This document shows positions 12,055 through 21,262 of a stretch of 64,000 nucleotides of DNA, one piece after another (positions within the stretch are counted from its first letter, which is position 1; each line of letters starts with the position of its first letter). The stretch comes from Desmodus rotundus (Eukaryota > Chordata > Mammalia > Chiroptera > Phyllostomidae): positions 25,888,470 through 25,952,469 of the forward strand of contig NC_071394.1 of the NCBI RefSeq assembly GCF_022682495.2. Direction: 5' to 3'. A program made the position numbers and the translations under genes. Under the pieces are notes generated by a model. The model saw nothing but the letters and a program-made list of their open reading frames with translations, was not told the origin of the DNA and did no database searches.

Positions 12055-13125
12055 CACCAGGGCCCATGAGTGACCCGCAGCACTGTGTCTGAGCTTCGTA
12101 CTGTGGCTGCAGAATTGCAAACACGGCCAGTGCTAAATGCTTAGTTTCAGTTCAGGAGGACAGTCTCTTTATAATTCTATAGTTCTTATACCACAATTTA
12201 AAAGATTATGAAACCAGAATTAGAAGACTAAATAATCATATTTTTACTCAGCCAAATGTGCGAAATCCTAACATGGTAATATGTTGCTTTTTGGGTTGGT
12301 TTTTTTGTTTATATGTTTGTTTGTTTTGGCTGGGGAGAGGCCATACCCTTTGAGAGCCTTGTTTTATTTGTTACAAGCCTTATGAAATGTTACCCTCCAA
12401 ATTTAAAACTTACTTAGTAACTTAACTATTTTTTTAAAGGTACATTTGTGAAAATCTTAATGCTGCTGAACACTCCAGGTTGGTCAGCTGCAAGGATTAA
12501 TGGCCTTTTGGTGACACATAGGGACTTAAAATGAGGCACAGTTAATGAGTTCAGTTCTGGTTTTATAGGAAACAGAGAACAAGAGAGAGAAAAAAGGGCC
12601 ACTCCTGTGTCCTTTGATGATGGCACTTGACATTATAGTATAAGTTTTTACAATAGTATATTGGTTTAAGGTTCCTTAATCTCTGTGGTTTAATCAGAGT
12701 TTGTGAAACCACGAAGAATATGTGTTCTCCCTGTACAAATATGATAAGTACTATAAGCTAAGAAATGACATTTTAAAATCACTTTAATCATACAGGATTA
12801 GATCTTCTGAAGTGGGAGTTTACTATGCTATGGTGCCTGGGAAGAGTTAAGATTGCCTAAGTTTACTTAGAAATATGACTAACATGAGACACCATTGGAA
12901 TAACCATTTTTAAAAGTTCCTTTTTACTATTATTATTTACTTCCCCTAAAGGCCCCATACCTCAAAGTGTTGCATATGGAGACCAATATGCAAATGAGGC
13001 CAATATTATTTCCTTTCATGTCAATATTATGTTCTGGAATATTTAATAACTTGCAGTTGTCTCAGAAATAAAAAATTGTCTTCAAATTCTTTTCCATGGC
13101 ATTAGAAGCCCTCTGCTAGCTGGCA
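12055..13125. other. Unique-looking DNA, no gene
   Basis: No exon or repeat family recognised. One perfect octamer, ATGCAAAT, lies at 12988-12995. TG/T-rich low complexity lies near 12295-12330. Confidence 0.5.
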
Positions 13126-13338
13126 GCTGTTGACCTTTCACATTTGTCTCCTTTACTTCCATCTGCCCCACCCCCATGTCACACTCCAACTGCAATAACC
13201 AGGTGGGCCAGGACATTCTTGTACTTTTCTGCCTTCATTTTCCCAACTCTGTTGTCTCTATCTCTTAAATCTCAATCCACACTCAAGAATTATTCCTTCT
13301 CTGTATCATTCCAATGTTACTGTATGTGCAGAATATAG
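13126..13338 (+). repeat. Possible L2 3' region fragment
   Basis: Pyrimidine-rich text with L2-like order (CACTCCAACTGCAATAACCA, then TTGTACTTTTCTGCC). Matches are loose. It abuts the L1 3' end inserted at 13339. Confidence 0.4.
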
Positions 13339-13925
13339 CACCCCTATGTTCATTGCAGTGTTATTTATAATAGCCTAGATTTGGAAGCAGCCCAAATGTC
13401 CATCAGAGATGAGTGGATGAAAAAGCAGTGGTACATTTACACAATGGAATACTACTCAGCCATTAAGAAGAAGGAAATCTTACTTTTGCAACAGCATGGA
13501 TGGACCTGGAGAGCATTATGCTTAGTGAAATAAGCCAATCAGAGAAAGACAAATACCATATGATTTCACTTACATGTGGAATCTAATTAATAAAACAAAC
13601 AAAATAGAAACAGAATCATAGACACAGAGAACAGACTGGCAGCTGTAAGAGTGAAGTGGGCTGGGGGGCCTGGAAGAAAAATGTGAAGGGATTAAGCAAA
13701 GAAAAAACTCATAGACACAGACAGCAGTGTGGTGATTACCAGAGGGTAAGCTGGATGGGGGAGGTAGAAGAGGGTAAAAGGGAATAAATGGTGATGGAAG
13801 GAGACTTGAGTTTGGATGGTGAAAACACGATACAATATATTGATGATGTACTCCATAGTTGTACACTTGAAACCTGTATAATTTCATTAACCAATGCCAC
13901 CCAATAAATTCAGTTTGAAAAAGGA
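13339..13925 (+). mobile_element. 5'-truncated L1, 3' end
   Basis: Starts TATGTTCATTGCAGTGTTAT and runs through AATGGAATACTACTCAGCCA, ATGGATGGACCTGGAGAGCA and GATTTCACTTACATGTGGAA to the 3' UTR (TGTACACTTGAAACCTGTAT) and an AATAAA plus A-rich tail near 13903-13925. Only the ORF2 end and UTR are present. A possible short TSD around AATATRGC is too weak to rely on. Confidence 0.88.
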
Positions 13926-14194
13926 AAAAGAAATATGGCCCATGCTCACTAACCCAGGGGTTGAGCTGAAATTTGGGTTATCTTGATGTTTGTTTTTCCC
14001 CTCTTTATCTTGATCTTCACTTTTTATCTCTTTCTTTGATTACCCATCTAATTCACGGGAAACAGAAGAGACAAAGGAAAATCAAGTCCCTTCTGATTCT
14101 ATTGATCAACAGCTTAAGCCTTTGCTATGCTGGATTTTCTTCAAAGCAGCAGTTGGTAATATATATTGAAATTCCAATATCCAAACATTAAAAA
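13926..14194. other. Unassigned flank
   Basis: No repeat or gene recognised. It separates the L1 3' end from the L2 remnant. Confidence 0.4.
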
Positions 14195-14307
14195 AAAGAA
14201 TCATTTCTTCTGTGAAACTTATTCAGATATTCTCAGCTGGAATGAGTATATCTTTCTCCCTCTCCTCCCTCCCTCTCTCTCTCCCCGCTCCTCTCCCTTG
14301 CCTAGAC
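14195..14307 (+). repeat. L2 3' region, left half (split by hAT)
   Basis: L2-like text (TGTGAAACTTATTCAGATAT, then CT-rich) that leads to TAGAC at the hAT junction and resumes at 14595. Confidence 0.55.
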
Positions 14308-14594
14308 TAGTGCTTCTTAAACTATGTATTGGAAGGAGTAGATTATTTTAAATTTCCAGTTTGTCACAGCCGATATCTGTCCTCCTGCCCATGACCAGGT
14401 CTTTGATCGCACCATGTCAGATTCGTTATGCAACTTTGGCTGTCATCCAGTGAGGCGAGATGAATCCACTTGACCACACGTTGGGTGGTGCAGCAATGCC
14501 CAGTTGCTGCAACAATTACTTGTCCTGTGGCAGTGTGATGAGAAGTGGTTCGTGGGGTAGTGCTGGCCCACAGACCACACAGTAAGCGGCACTG
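14308..14594. mobile_element. Non-autonomous hAT element, 287 bp
   Basis: Ends are TAGTGCTTCTTAAAC and the complement CAGTGCCGCTTACTG, a 5'-YAGTGCYKCTTA terminal inverted repeat. The 8-bp TSD is GCCTAGAC (14300-14307) and CCCTAGAC (14595-14602). The interior has no coding capacity. The ends and the 8-bp duplication identify the superfamily. The family (Charlie/MER type) is not determined. Confidence 0.8.
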
Positions 14595-14695
14595 CCCTAG
14601 ACTATAAGCTCCATGAGGACAGGACCTAGTCTGCTTTCTTATCCCTGTAATTCAGCACCTAGCACTGCCTGTCAAGCAGTAAGCGCACTTAGCGC
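14595..14695 (+). repeat. L2 3' end, right half
   Basis: CTAGACTATAAGCTCCATGA, GGACAGGACC and AATTCAGCACCTAGCACTGC are the conserved L2 terminal segment on the sense strand. Confidence 0.8.
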
Positions 14696-14786
14696 AGGCA
14701 GTGCGGTCACACTGCGCATAATAGGACCTGTCTCCAAAGTAGCTTGGATCAGATCTTGATCACTTTGTAACATGTACAGGATTATA

Positions 14787-15145
14787 TGTCTTTTTTAAAA
14801 ATATATTTTTAAATATATTACAGTCATCCCATTTTTTTCCCCTTTATTCCCCTCTGCCCTGTACCCCACCTCTCACCAGCATTCCCCCACCTTAGTTCAT
14901 GTCCATGGGTTGTACATACAAGTTCTTTGGCTTCTCCATCTCCCATACTATTTTTACCTCCCCCTGTCTATTTTGTACCTACCATTTACACTTCTTATTC
15001 CCTGTACCTTGTCCCCCATTCTCCCCCCCACCTCCTCCCTACTGATAACTGTCCCTGTGATCTCCATTTCTGTGAATCTGTTCCTGTTGTGGTTGTTTGC
15101 TTAGTTTGTTTTTGTTTTTGTAGGTTTGGTTGTTGATAGTTGTGA
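14787..15145 (-). mobile_element. Bat-type L1 3' UTR (antisense, 5'-truncated)
   Basis: Begins with T/A-rich tail complement, then ATTACAGTCATCCC and a long C/T-rich stretch with GTCCATGGGTTGTACATACA, ACTATTTTTACCTCCCCCTG and CTCCATTTCTGTGAATCTG. This is the complement of the purine-rich 3' UTR of recent bat L1s. It has no ORF2 coding part. Open frames here are UTR shadows. Confidence 0.82.
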
Positions 15146-16189
15146 GTTTGCCAGATTGTCATGGCTTATCAGTTTCAGAAAATAGGGATGAATGAGAATA
15201 ACAGATAGATTTATTTTAAAAAATACATGCTCTTTAGTATAAAATATACTAAAATAAAACATACCTCCAGCTTCCTAGTGCTGGCATGGCCTTTATAAAT
15301 GACAATCACTTGATCGATAACTTAATTTTCTTTCACTAAATAGTTGCAAAAATCCACTTAAGTCATATTTAAACAAAATAAAGGGACATTTAAAAAAATC
15401 TAAAGCATTTAGCCTGCTAAATAGCAAGATTGAGAAATTATCTCAGAGAAATATGTTCCTAGTAGAAAAAAAGCAACCCACACAAAAAAGCTATATTTAA
15501 AGCTAAAGTGGCTTTTTTTTTTAAATGCAACCCAAGGGGATACATCGACACTCTTAAGCAGTCTAAAATTGTGTTTCTGAAAATGAGGATCACATGGAGT
15601 TAGTTTAACATCTATCACTGTAATTTCTACTGGGAAAAACACTGAGCACTGAGTAACATTTTTCAAACTTTAAAATGTAAGATTCGAAAGAAATTATTTG
15701 ACAATGCGATTAGAACATAGATTTCTAACTTCCAGTAGTTCAAGAGCCTTCCCGGAGCGTATAAGTGATTGCAGTGGAATGTTCATGTTTTTTTCACTGA
15801 GTATTTCATTATATTAAAGTTACCAGCCAAGAAAAACAAGGACGTTTACTATATATGTTTTTCCTACCCTTATTAGCCACTTACTTTTCCATGGATGGAA
15901 CATTTGTTATTTCTGGGAAACATATGGCACGTGACCAGAACCCTAATTAGTAACAGTTTGATGTTATAGGAATTTGAAATTCGGCTATTTCTAGCTTCAT
16001 TGGATCAGTGGCTTCCTCGGAAATTTAGAAGCAGTGACTACAGACGGGTGCACTCTGGGGTCAGCTTCTTTTACCCTTTACAAACCGGGTATTTGCTTTC
16101 TTTTAATTGGAGGGGGGGTTGAAGACTCTTGCAAATACTTATATTGCTTGCCCCAGAGCCAGAAGGTGCCAGCAGGAGGCACTGTTGAA
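15146..16189. other. Unique-looking DNA, no gene
   Basis: No exon or repeat recognised. An E-box CACGTGAC lies near 15928. A/T-rich with a T-run near 15512-15521. Confidence 0.5.
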
Positions 16190-16365
16190 AGCATTTTATG
16201 TAAATCAGCTTATTTAACAACTGCTATAGTGGGTGAGACACCGAGGCAAGAAGACATTCATTTGCCCAAAGCCACTTCAGTGAGAAGTTGTGTTGTTGAG
16301 ATTCACCCGAGGAAGTCCGGTTCCATCCGGACTCCATGCTCTAATTTTGATACAATAGTGTCTGT
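16190..16365 (-). repeat. MIR SINE (antisense, decayed)
   Basis: GTGAGACACCGAGGCAAGAA followed by GCCCAAAGCCACTTCAG corresponds to the complement of the MIR core (GAGGAAACTGAGGC ... GCCCAAGGTCACACAG). Confidence 0.6.
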
Positions 16366-16483
16366 CGTGCAGCATTGCTTGTCTAGAGATGGAAAGTTCC
16401 AGAATTCCATTGGTAGAATCCTGCTGAAAAGGCGATTCTTATTATTTTTTGCAGATTATTTCTGCCTAATACTTACCTAGTAA

Positions 16484-16577
16484 CTGGGAAATGCTGAGTG
16501 GTGACTGGGGAATACTGGATACTGTGAATTCTGGGTCACTGGAAATTTGGGGTAACCGGGGAATGCTGGGGAAAAGA
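16484..16577. repeat. Degenerate minisatellite
   Basis: Repeated variants of ACTGGGGAATACTGG and GTAACCGGGGAATGCTGG occur about five times with spacing near 18-20 bp. No family assignment. Confidence 0.65.
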
Positions 16578-17734
16578 AACAGGAAGCCATTAGATGGCAG
16601 CCACATCTGAGCAACTTCCTGGTGTCTATGAACCAGAGGACAATTGCCATCGGTACAGGACCCGGGACTGGCCTGCAGAGCCGGTCACCCTCACGCAGCA
16701 TCCCCAAAAGCAGTATTATCTTTGAATCAGAAGGTTAAACATTTGTAGAATCATTTTACTCCCAATCTTTAAGTGTATTTAAAATTCACAATTTTCTAGC
16801 ATTTGCTGTATATACAAACACAAGAGTGGAGAGCAGACATTTTATGGAAAGAATGTGTGCTTATTTATTAATTCATTCATTTTTTAAGACTGGTGGGCAC
16901 TGTGGGGGAGCAGCTTAGCAGAGAGCCCTTAGCCTTCCCCACAGGACATTTACCACTGGGTTCTAACATGCATCCCAGCCGGGCGACGAAGGCTAATCAT
17001 TTCTGCTTTGTGTTGGAAGCCGTGGTTGCTGGGGCTGATTATTCACAGAAGCAAGGCAAAGCATCTCATCATTCTCAAAATGTAGTTTGTCCCATCCTGT
17101 GTTACTAATGGAGTTATTAAGGACTGAAATTGCAACATTGCTTAGCAACAGCATCATAGTATTTACTCTTTTGACCAGTAGCAGCGAGTAGTATGTCTTA
17201 TAAATGTCCCGGTGGGTATCTTCATTTTCCTTTCCCTTTCATCTGACATGGCTATAGTCACTGCCATGGTAATGAGCAGAGTGCTTAGACTGTGGTGTGG
17301 GGGGGGAGGGTGGATTTAGACACATTCCCTGTAGTGCTGAGATCAGCCCTGGAAGCTGGCATTAGTCCAAGCTAGCACCAAAAGGAAATTAGGCTGTAGG
17401 TAAGGAAAAGTAGTAAAAGGTTCCTTCAACTGTACTGTTCTGGGTAAGACTTCTAATTTTCACTGCTGGCAAGTGTGCAACGGTGGTCATGTCACCCCCG
17501 TGAGATGTGGGAACTTGCTGTAATACTTTTCAGACTTCTTGTTTTTCCGGCTCTGGTCTTTCAGGCAGTGACTAGAGTCCCTAATAACCAAAAGTGAATG
17601 TCATTCTGTTTCCTCCTGATGAAAAGGTAGCGCTTTCACCAAGAGCAGAGCTAGCACTGTCCTGCCGTTCACCCTTCACCAGGGCTGTTGGACAGCAAGT
17701 CGATGTCTGGGTGGATTTGGTCTGGATGCACTTC
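16578..17734. other. Unique-looking DNA, no gene
   Basis: No repeat family or exon recognised. A G-rich run lies at 17299-17313. Confidence 0.5.
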
Positions 17735-17870
17735 TACCCAAGCCCTCCTGTCATCTCCACGTTGGACTAGTAACTGTACATCTGCGAATCCTGACGCTCT
17801 CCTCTCTTCCCTTTCTCTGTCTCCACAGTCATCCTAGACTGGTCTCTTAAATCCCAGTGTTCTAACCTGG
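17735..17870 (+). repeat. Possible L2 fragment
   Basis: CAAGCCCTCCTGTCATCTCC, ACGTTGGACTAGTAACTG and a later CTGGTCTC resemble the L2 region upstream of its 3' end. Low similarity. Confidence 0.4.
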
Positions 17871-18639
17871 CTTCTGCTTGAAGGAAAAGCAAGACATGCC
17901 GGGAGTTGGGGCCATCTTGCAGGAAAGAATGTCTCTAAAGAAGCTGGAACAATTGTGGAAGGAAAGAGAGGCCAACCTTCCCCACATGAAAACAATGGGG
18001 GAAGAATCCTTTTACCACGGGAACAAAGGCAGCCATTCATCCTGGAGGGGAAGATGTCCCCCTTGAGATTATCACCCAGTGAGGATGTCTGTTCAATCCC
18101 AAAATGTGGAGGGACTTTCAGGATTTGAATTAGCGGTTGCTGAGTTCTCCTCCCTCCTGAGGAAGGGCCGAGGAAGGGTCCTAGAAGGTGTGCGTCTCCC
18201 TCCCGCAGGGTCAGTGTTCGGTACTTTGCACATCCTCGGCTTTGCTTTTGCCTTGTTGTGTCCTAGATCATTAATTAATTATGGCCCCAGTCCCTTCTGT
18301 GCACTTGCTAATTGGATGTTTTGGAAAATTGCTGCATGCTGGCTTAAATAATGAGGAGAGAATTAAAAGGCTAAGAGGTGCTGGGAAAGACAGACTGTGA
18401 CCATTGGAAATCCAGCAAATGTCACTCAAATATCTGTTACCCCAGTAACCAGGGGATACAGAACAGTGGGTGGGGGGTAGAGAAAAATACAGTGAAGTGG
18501 TAAAAGGGACAGGGTTGCTGAGAAGGTCTGTTGCTGTGGAAGGAAATCCTGTCTGAAGGCTGTATAGGCTGGGCAGCCCTAGCCAGCTGGTGCCTCCTTT
18601 TGAAGAAGGAGGTTCCCTGGAAACAGGGGAAGGGCCAGG
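17871..18639. other. Unique-looking DNA, no gene
   Basis: Small open frames exist on both strands, but none shows a known domain or splice signals that I trust. Confidence 0.5.
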
Positions 18640-18880
18640 ACATTGGGGTCCAAACCACAAACATCTGCGTGTGGACTCTGCTGCTGACTCACTGTGGGAC
18701 TTGGAACAAATGACTACCTCTGTGAGCACCCAGCTCGTCACCTGTGAAGTGAAAAACAATAGTACTTGTCTCGTAGCGGTGTGGTGAGGAGAAAGTGCGT
18801 TCAAGGTGGTGAGCGTCTCGGCCACTTCCTGCATGTAACGCTCTCAATACTGGCTAGTCATTATTATCATGCAGCTATGT
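18640..18880 (+). repeat. MIR SINE
   Basis: GACTCTGCTGCTGACTCACT, GTGGGACTTGG, CACCTGTGAAGTGAAAAACA and ATAGTACTTGTCTCGTAGC follow the MIR consensus order, ending in TCATTATTATCA. Confidence 0.82.
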
Positions 18881-19267
18881 GGTCAACTCAGTGATGCAAT
18901 AACAATAAAGCTGTGAACATAGGCAAGGCAGTTACCCCGGCACAGCTCAGGAAGGGCTGGCTTTTAAATGTGCTGCTGGAGAATCATTATTCCCATTCCT
19001 TCCTCTCTACTCTCTTTCTGGCTGTTTGTTTTCTCCCCCGATTCTCCTCATTCCTTCACTCTTCCTCTTAGGAAAGGGGGAGGAATTTAGAAATAGGATA
19101 AGAAAAGTACAGCTGTTCAGGTGGGGCCTTTAGTTGTTGGGGAAGAGGCCACAAGAGCACAGCTGGCCGAATGAGCCATGGAAACTGTTCCCAAAGCGCA
19201 TTCTATCACCTTGTACCACTACCTAGTTGTTATTTAGATGTTGGGGATTTGCAATTTCAGATTTGAG
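18881..19267. other. Unique-looking DNA, no gene
   Basis: Nothing recognised apart from pyrimidine-rich sequence near 19000-19070. Confidence 0.5.
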
Positions 19268-19400
19268 ATTTTTCTTCCCTATTAGAATGTAAGCCTCCAA
19301 GATATCAAGGATTTTTGTGTCTCTTGTTCACTGCTATTTCTTTAGAGTCTAGAACTATGGTATGCACGTGGTATGTGTCCAGTGAAGTTGGTTGGAAGAG
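19268..19400 (+). repeat. L2 3' end fragment
   Basis: ATTAGAATGTAAGCCTCCAA, then TTGTTCACTGCTATTTC and TCTAGAACTATGGTATGCAC, matches the sense L2 terminus. Confidence 0.7.
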
Positions 19401-19404
19401 GGTG

Positions 19405-19472
19405 GGGTCAGCAGGGAGGAGGGAAGGAAGGAAGGGAGGGTGGGAGAGAAAAGGGGATGGAGGGAGGACTTT
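19405..19472 (+). repeat. GA-rich low-complexity tract
   Basis: Strand-asymmetric purine run with (GGAA)n, GGGAGGGTGGG and GGATGGAGGGAGG units. Confidence 0.8.
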
Positions 19473-19559
19473 ACCCAGCAGAGCCTAAGGCAATAAAAAA
19501 AGCCTTAGAAGGGAGATGCTCCTGTCTAATCTGATGGGTCGACAGAGGGAGCCTGCAGA

Positions 19560-19677
19560 TACTGAGGTCAGCAAACATGTAGGGAGCTCCTGCCCTGTAC
19601 CTGGCACTGCACCAGGTGGTAGGGAGGTACCAGAAGATAAGTGATCATCTTTGTTACCAAGGACAGAGGTCTAGGAA
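19560..19677 (-). repeat. L2 3' end fragment
   Basis: GAGCTCCTGCCCTGTACCTG and GCACTGCACCAGGTGGTAGG are the complement of the L2 tail. The retrocopy at 19692 is inserted just downstream. Confidence 0.55.
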
Positions 19678-19691
19678 GGATCTAGACAGTC

Positions 19692-19817
19692 TTTTTTTTT
19701 TTTTGACTAAAAATTCAAAAAGGACTTTATTCCATAGCACACATGATGCAAAATCCTTGGCTTACAGAAAGAAAATACAAGATTATTCTAAAGATAACAT
19801 AAACCTCAGGCTACATG
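19692..19817 (-). pseudogene. Retrocopy of an unidentified mRNA 3' end
   Basis: On the minus strand the segment ends in a poly-A tail (T-run at 19692-19704) that follows a polyadenylation signal AATAAA (complement TTTATT at 19726-19731) by about 20 bases. A near-perfect 14-bp TSD flanks it: GGATCTAGACAGTC at 19678-19691 and GGATCTATACAGTC at 19818-19831. This is the signature of L1-mediated retrotransposition of a processed transcript, truncated so that only about 112 bp of 3' UTR remain. The source gene is unknown and no coding sequence is left. It could also be an unusual SINE, but no pol III boxes are visible. Confidence 0.72.
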
Positions 19818-19937
19818 GGATCTATACAGTCGTAAATGCGATATAACTGAGGTAGCCTTTGAAGTAAGGTGGATAATTTGTGTATTACCAGATACATACA
19901 GAGTAGAACGTAGATAGCACAGAATACCCAGGTGCTA

Positions 19938-20356
19938 TACTAGTTTCCTAGGGCTGCTGTAACAGTGTCACAAACTGCGTGCCGCCAGACAACAGAACGG
20001 TATTCTCTCACAATTTGGGAGGCTAGAGGCCTGTAATCAGGGTGTTGACAGGGCGGTGCTCCCTCTGAAGGCCATGGGGAAGAATCCTGGTCTCTTCCAG
20101 CTGCTCGTGGCCCAGGTGTCCTTGGTTTGTGGCAGAATCACTCCGATGTCTACTTCTGTCTTCACGGATTGTCTTCTTTTTCTGTCTTCTCTTCTTTAAG
20201 GACACCAGTCACGGGATTAAGGTTCCATCCTATTCCATTATGACCTCATTTTAACAGTTACATCTTCGAATAAGACTGTATTTTCAAATAAGATTGTTCC
20301 GAGATACTGGGGGTTGGGACTTCACCATATCTTTTTGGACATCAGCCCATAACAGT
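19938..20356 (-). mobile_element. MLT1-type MaLR LTR (ERVL-like), antisense
   Basis: Starts ACTAGTTTCCTAGGGCTGCT and GTAACAGTGTCACAAACTGC, passes AGGGCGGTGCTCCCTCTGAA, and ends with ATCTTTTTGGACATCAGCCC and ATAACAG. This is the complement of an MLT1 LTR. It looks like a solo LTR with no internal region. Confidence 0.88.
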
Positions 20357-20454
20357 TAATGATCTAGGATTTTCAATGCAAGGTGAAGCCTTTAAGATAA
20401 TACTGGCTGTCAGTATTAAGCCAGTAGATTAAAAGGAAGTCTGAGGGTATTAGT

Positions 20455-20544
20455 GTAATCTTATATTTATATTTGCATATATATACATATATGTATGTGT
20501 ATGCATATTATACACAGATACATATGTATGTCTGTATATATATA
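20455..20544. repeat. TA/TG-rich simple sequence
   Basis: Imperfect (TA)n and (TATG)n directly left of the mariner insertion. Mariners insert at TA. Confidence 0.8.
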
Positions 20545-21131
20545 CAAGGCCTGTTCAGAAGGTATCCAGACATGTAATATGAAAAATAGAGACATTTGTT
20601 GAAGAAGATACAAGATACAAAAAACATTTTACACAGGACAATGACACCCTGGTCCCCTGCAAAGTAGGCACTTTGCCTCACCTAGTCCTCTGATTTTTGT
20701 TGATTGCATCCTACAAACATTCAACATTCTCAGGTGCTCTGCTCATTGCAGGCCTTCCAGAACATGGATCACTTTCACCTGTTTCTCGGCCGTCTTTGAA
20801 GTGTTCGTGCCACACTTTTGTTTGCATTGCACTCATTGCATCGTCCTGGAAAGCTGTCTGAATCATCTGATCGTGTCCAAGGAGGAATGTTCAAGCTTAA
20901 TGCAAAATTCGGTGCAGATTTGTGGCTGTATTTGCTCAGTCATTTTGAATGAGACAGCCACACAGTACACATGCTCACTCAATGGCATCTACCACCCTCA
21001 CTGACTAGTAAGTTGTCATTGTTCATGCATGTCCATTCCAGGCCACTCTCCTTGGCTGCCAGGTTACATCAATGCCACGTATACCGTTCTCATATTAATA
21101 ATGGCTGGACTTTTTCCAGACAGACCTCATT
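20545..21131 (-). mobile_element. Internally deleted mariner (Tc1/mariner) element
   Basis: 587 bp flanked by TA (20543-20544, 21132-21133). The ends CAAGGCCTGTTCAGAAGGTA and the complement of GGACTTTTTCCAGACAGACC are recognisable inverted repeats. On the minus strand, sequence from about 20943 down to 20712 encodes decayed N-terminal transposase. One frame contains KVWHEHFKDGRETGESDP, typical of the mariner helix-turn-helix region (HTH_48 type, as in the human FLJ37770 relative). The ATG-proximal part (MTEQ) lies in another frame and meets a stop. The catalytic DDD domain is absent, so the element cannot move by itself. Confidence 0.85.
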
Positions 21132-21133
21132 TA

Positions 21134-21262
21134 TCATGCATATATATACACTCATATACACACATATATGAACGTGCTTTTATAAATGCATGCAGACACA
21201 CAGATACAGAAATTAACATAGATGTGTGTGCATGCATGGGTTCACATACATACATAGATTTT
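21134..21262. repeat. TA/CA-rich simple sequence
   Basis: Alternating purine-pyrimidine runs (CATATATATACAC, ACACACATATATG and similar). The small open frames here come from the simple repeat. Confidence 0.75.

Noticed and set aside
17299..17313. G-rich run as a G-quadruplex
   Set aside because: There are not four separate runs of three Gs with acceptable loops.
18271..18834. 187-codon open frame on the minus strand
   Set aside because: Overlaps a sense MIR and has an overlapping frame on the other strand. No domain or splice context.
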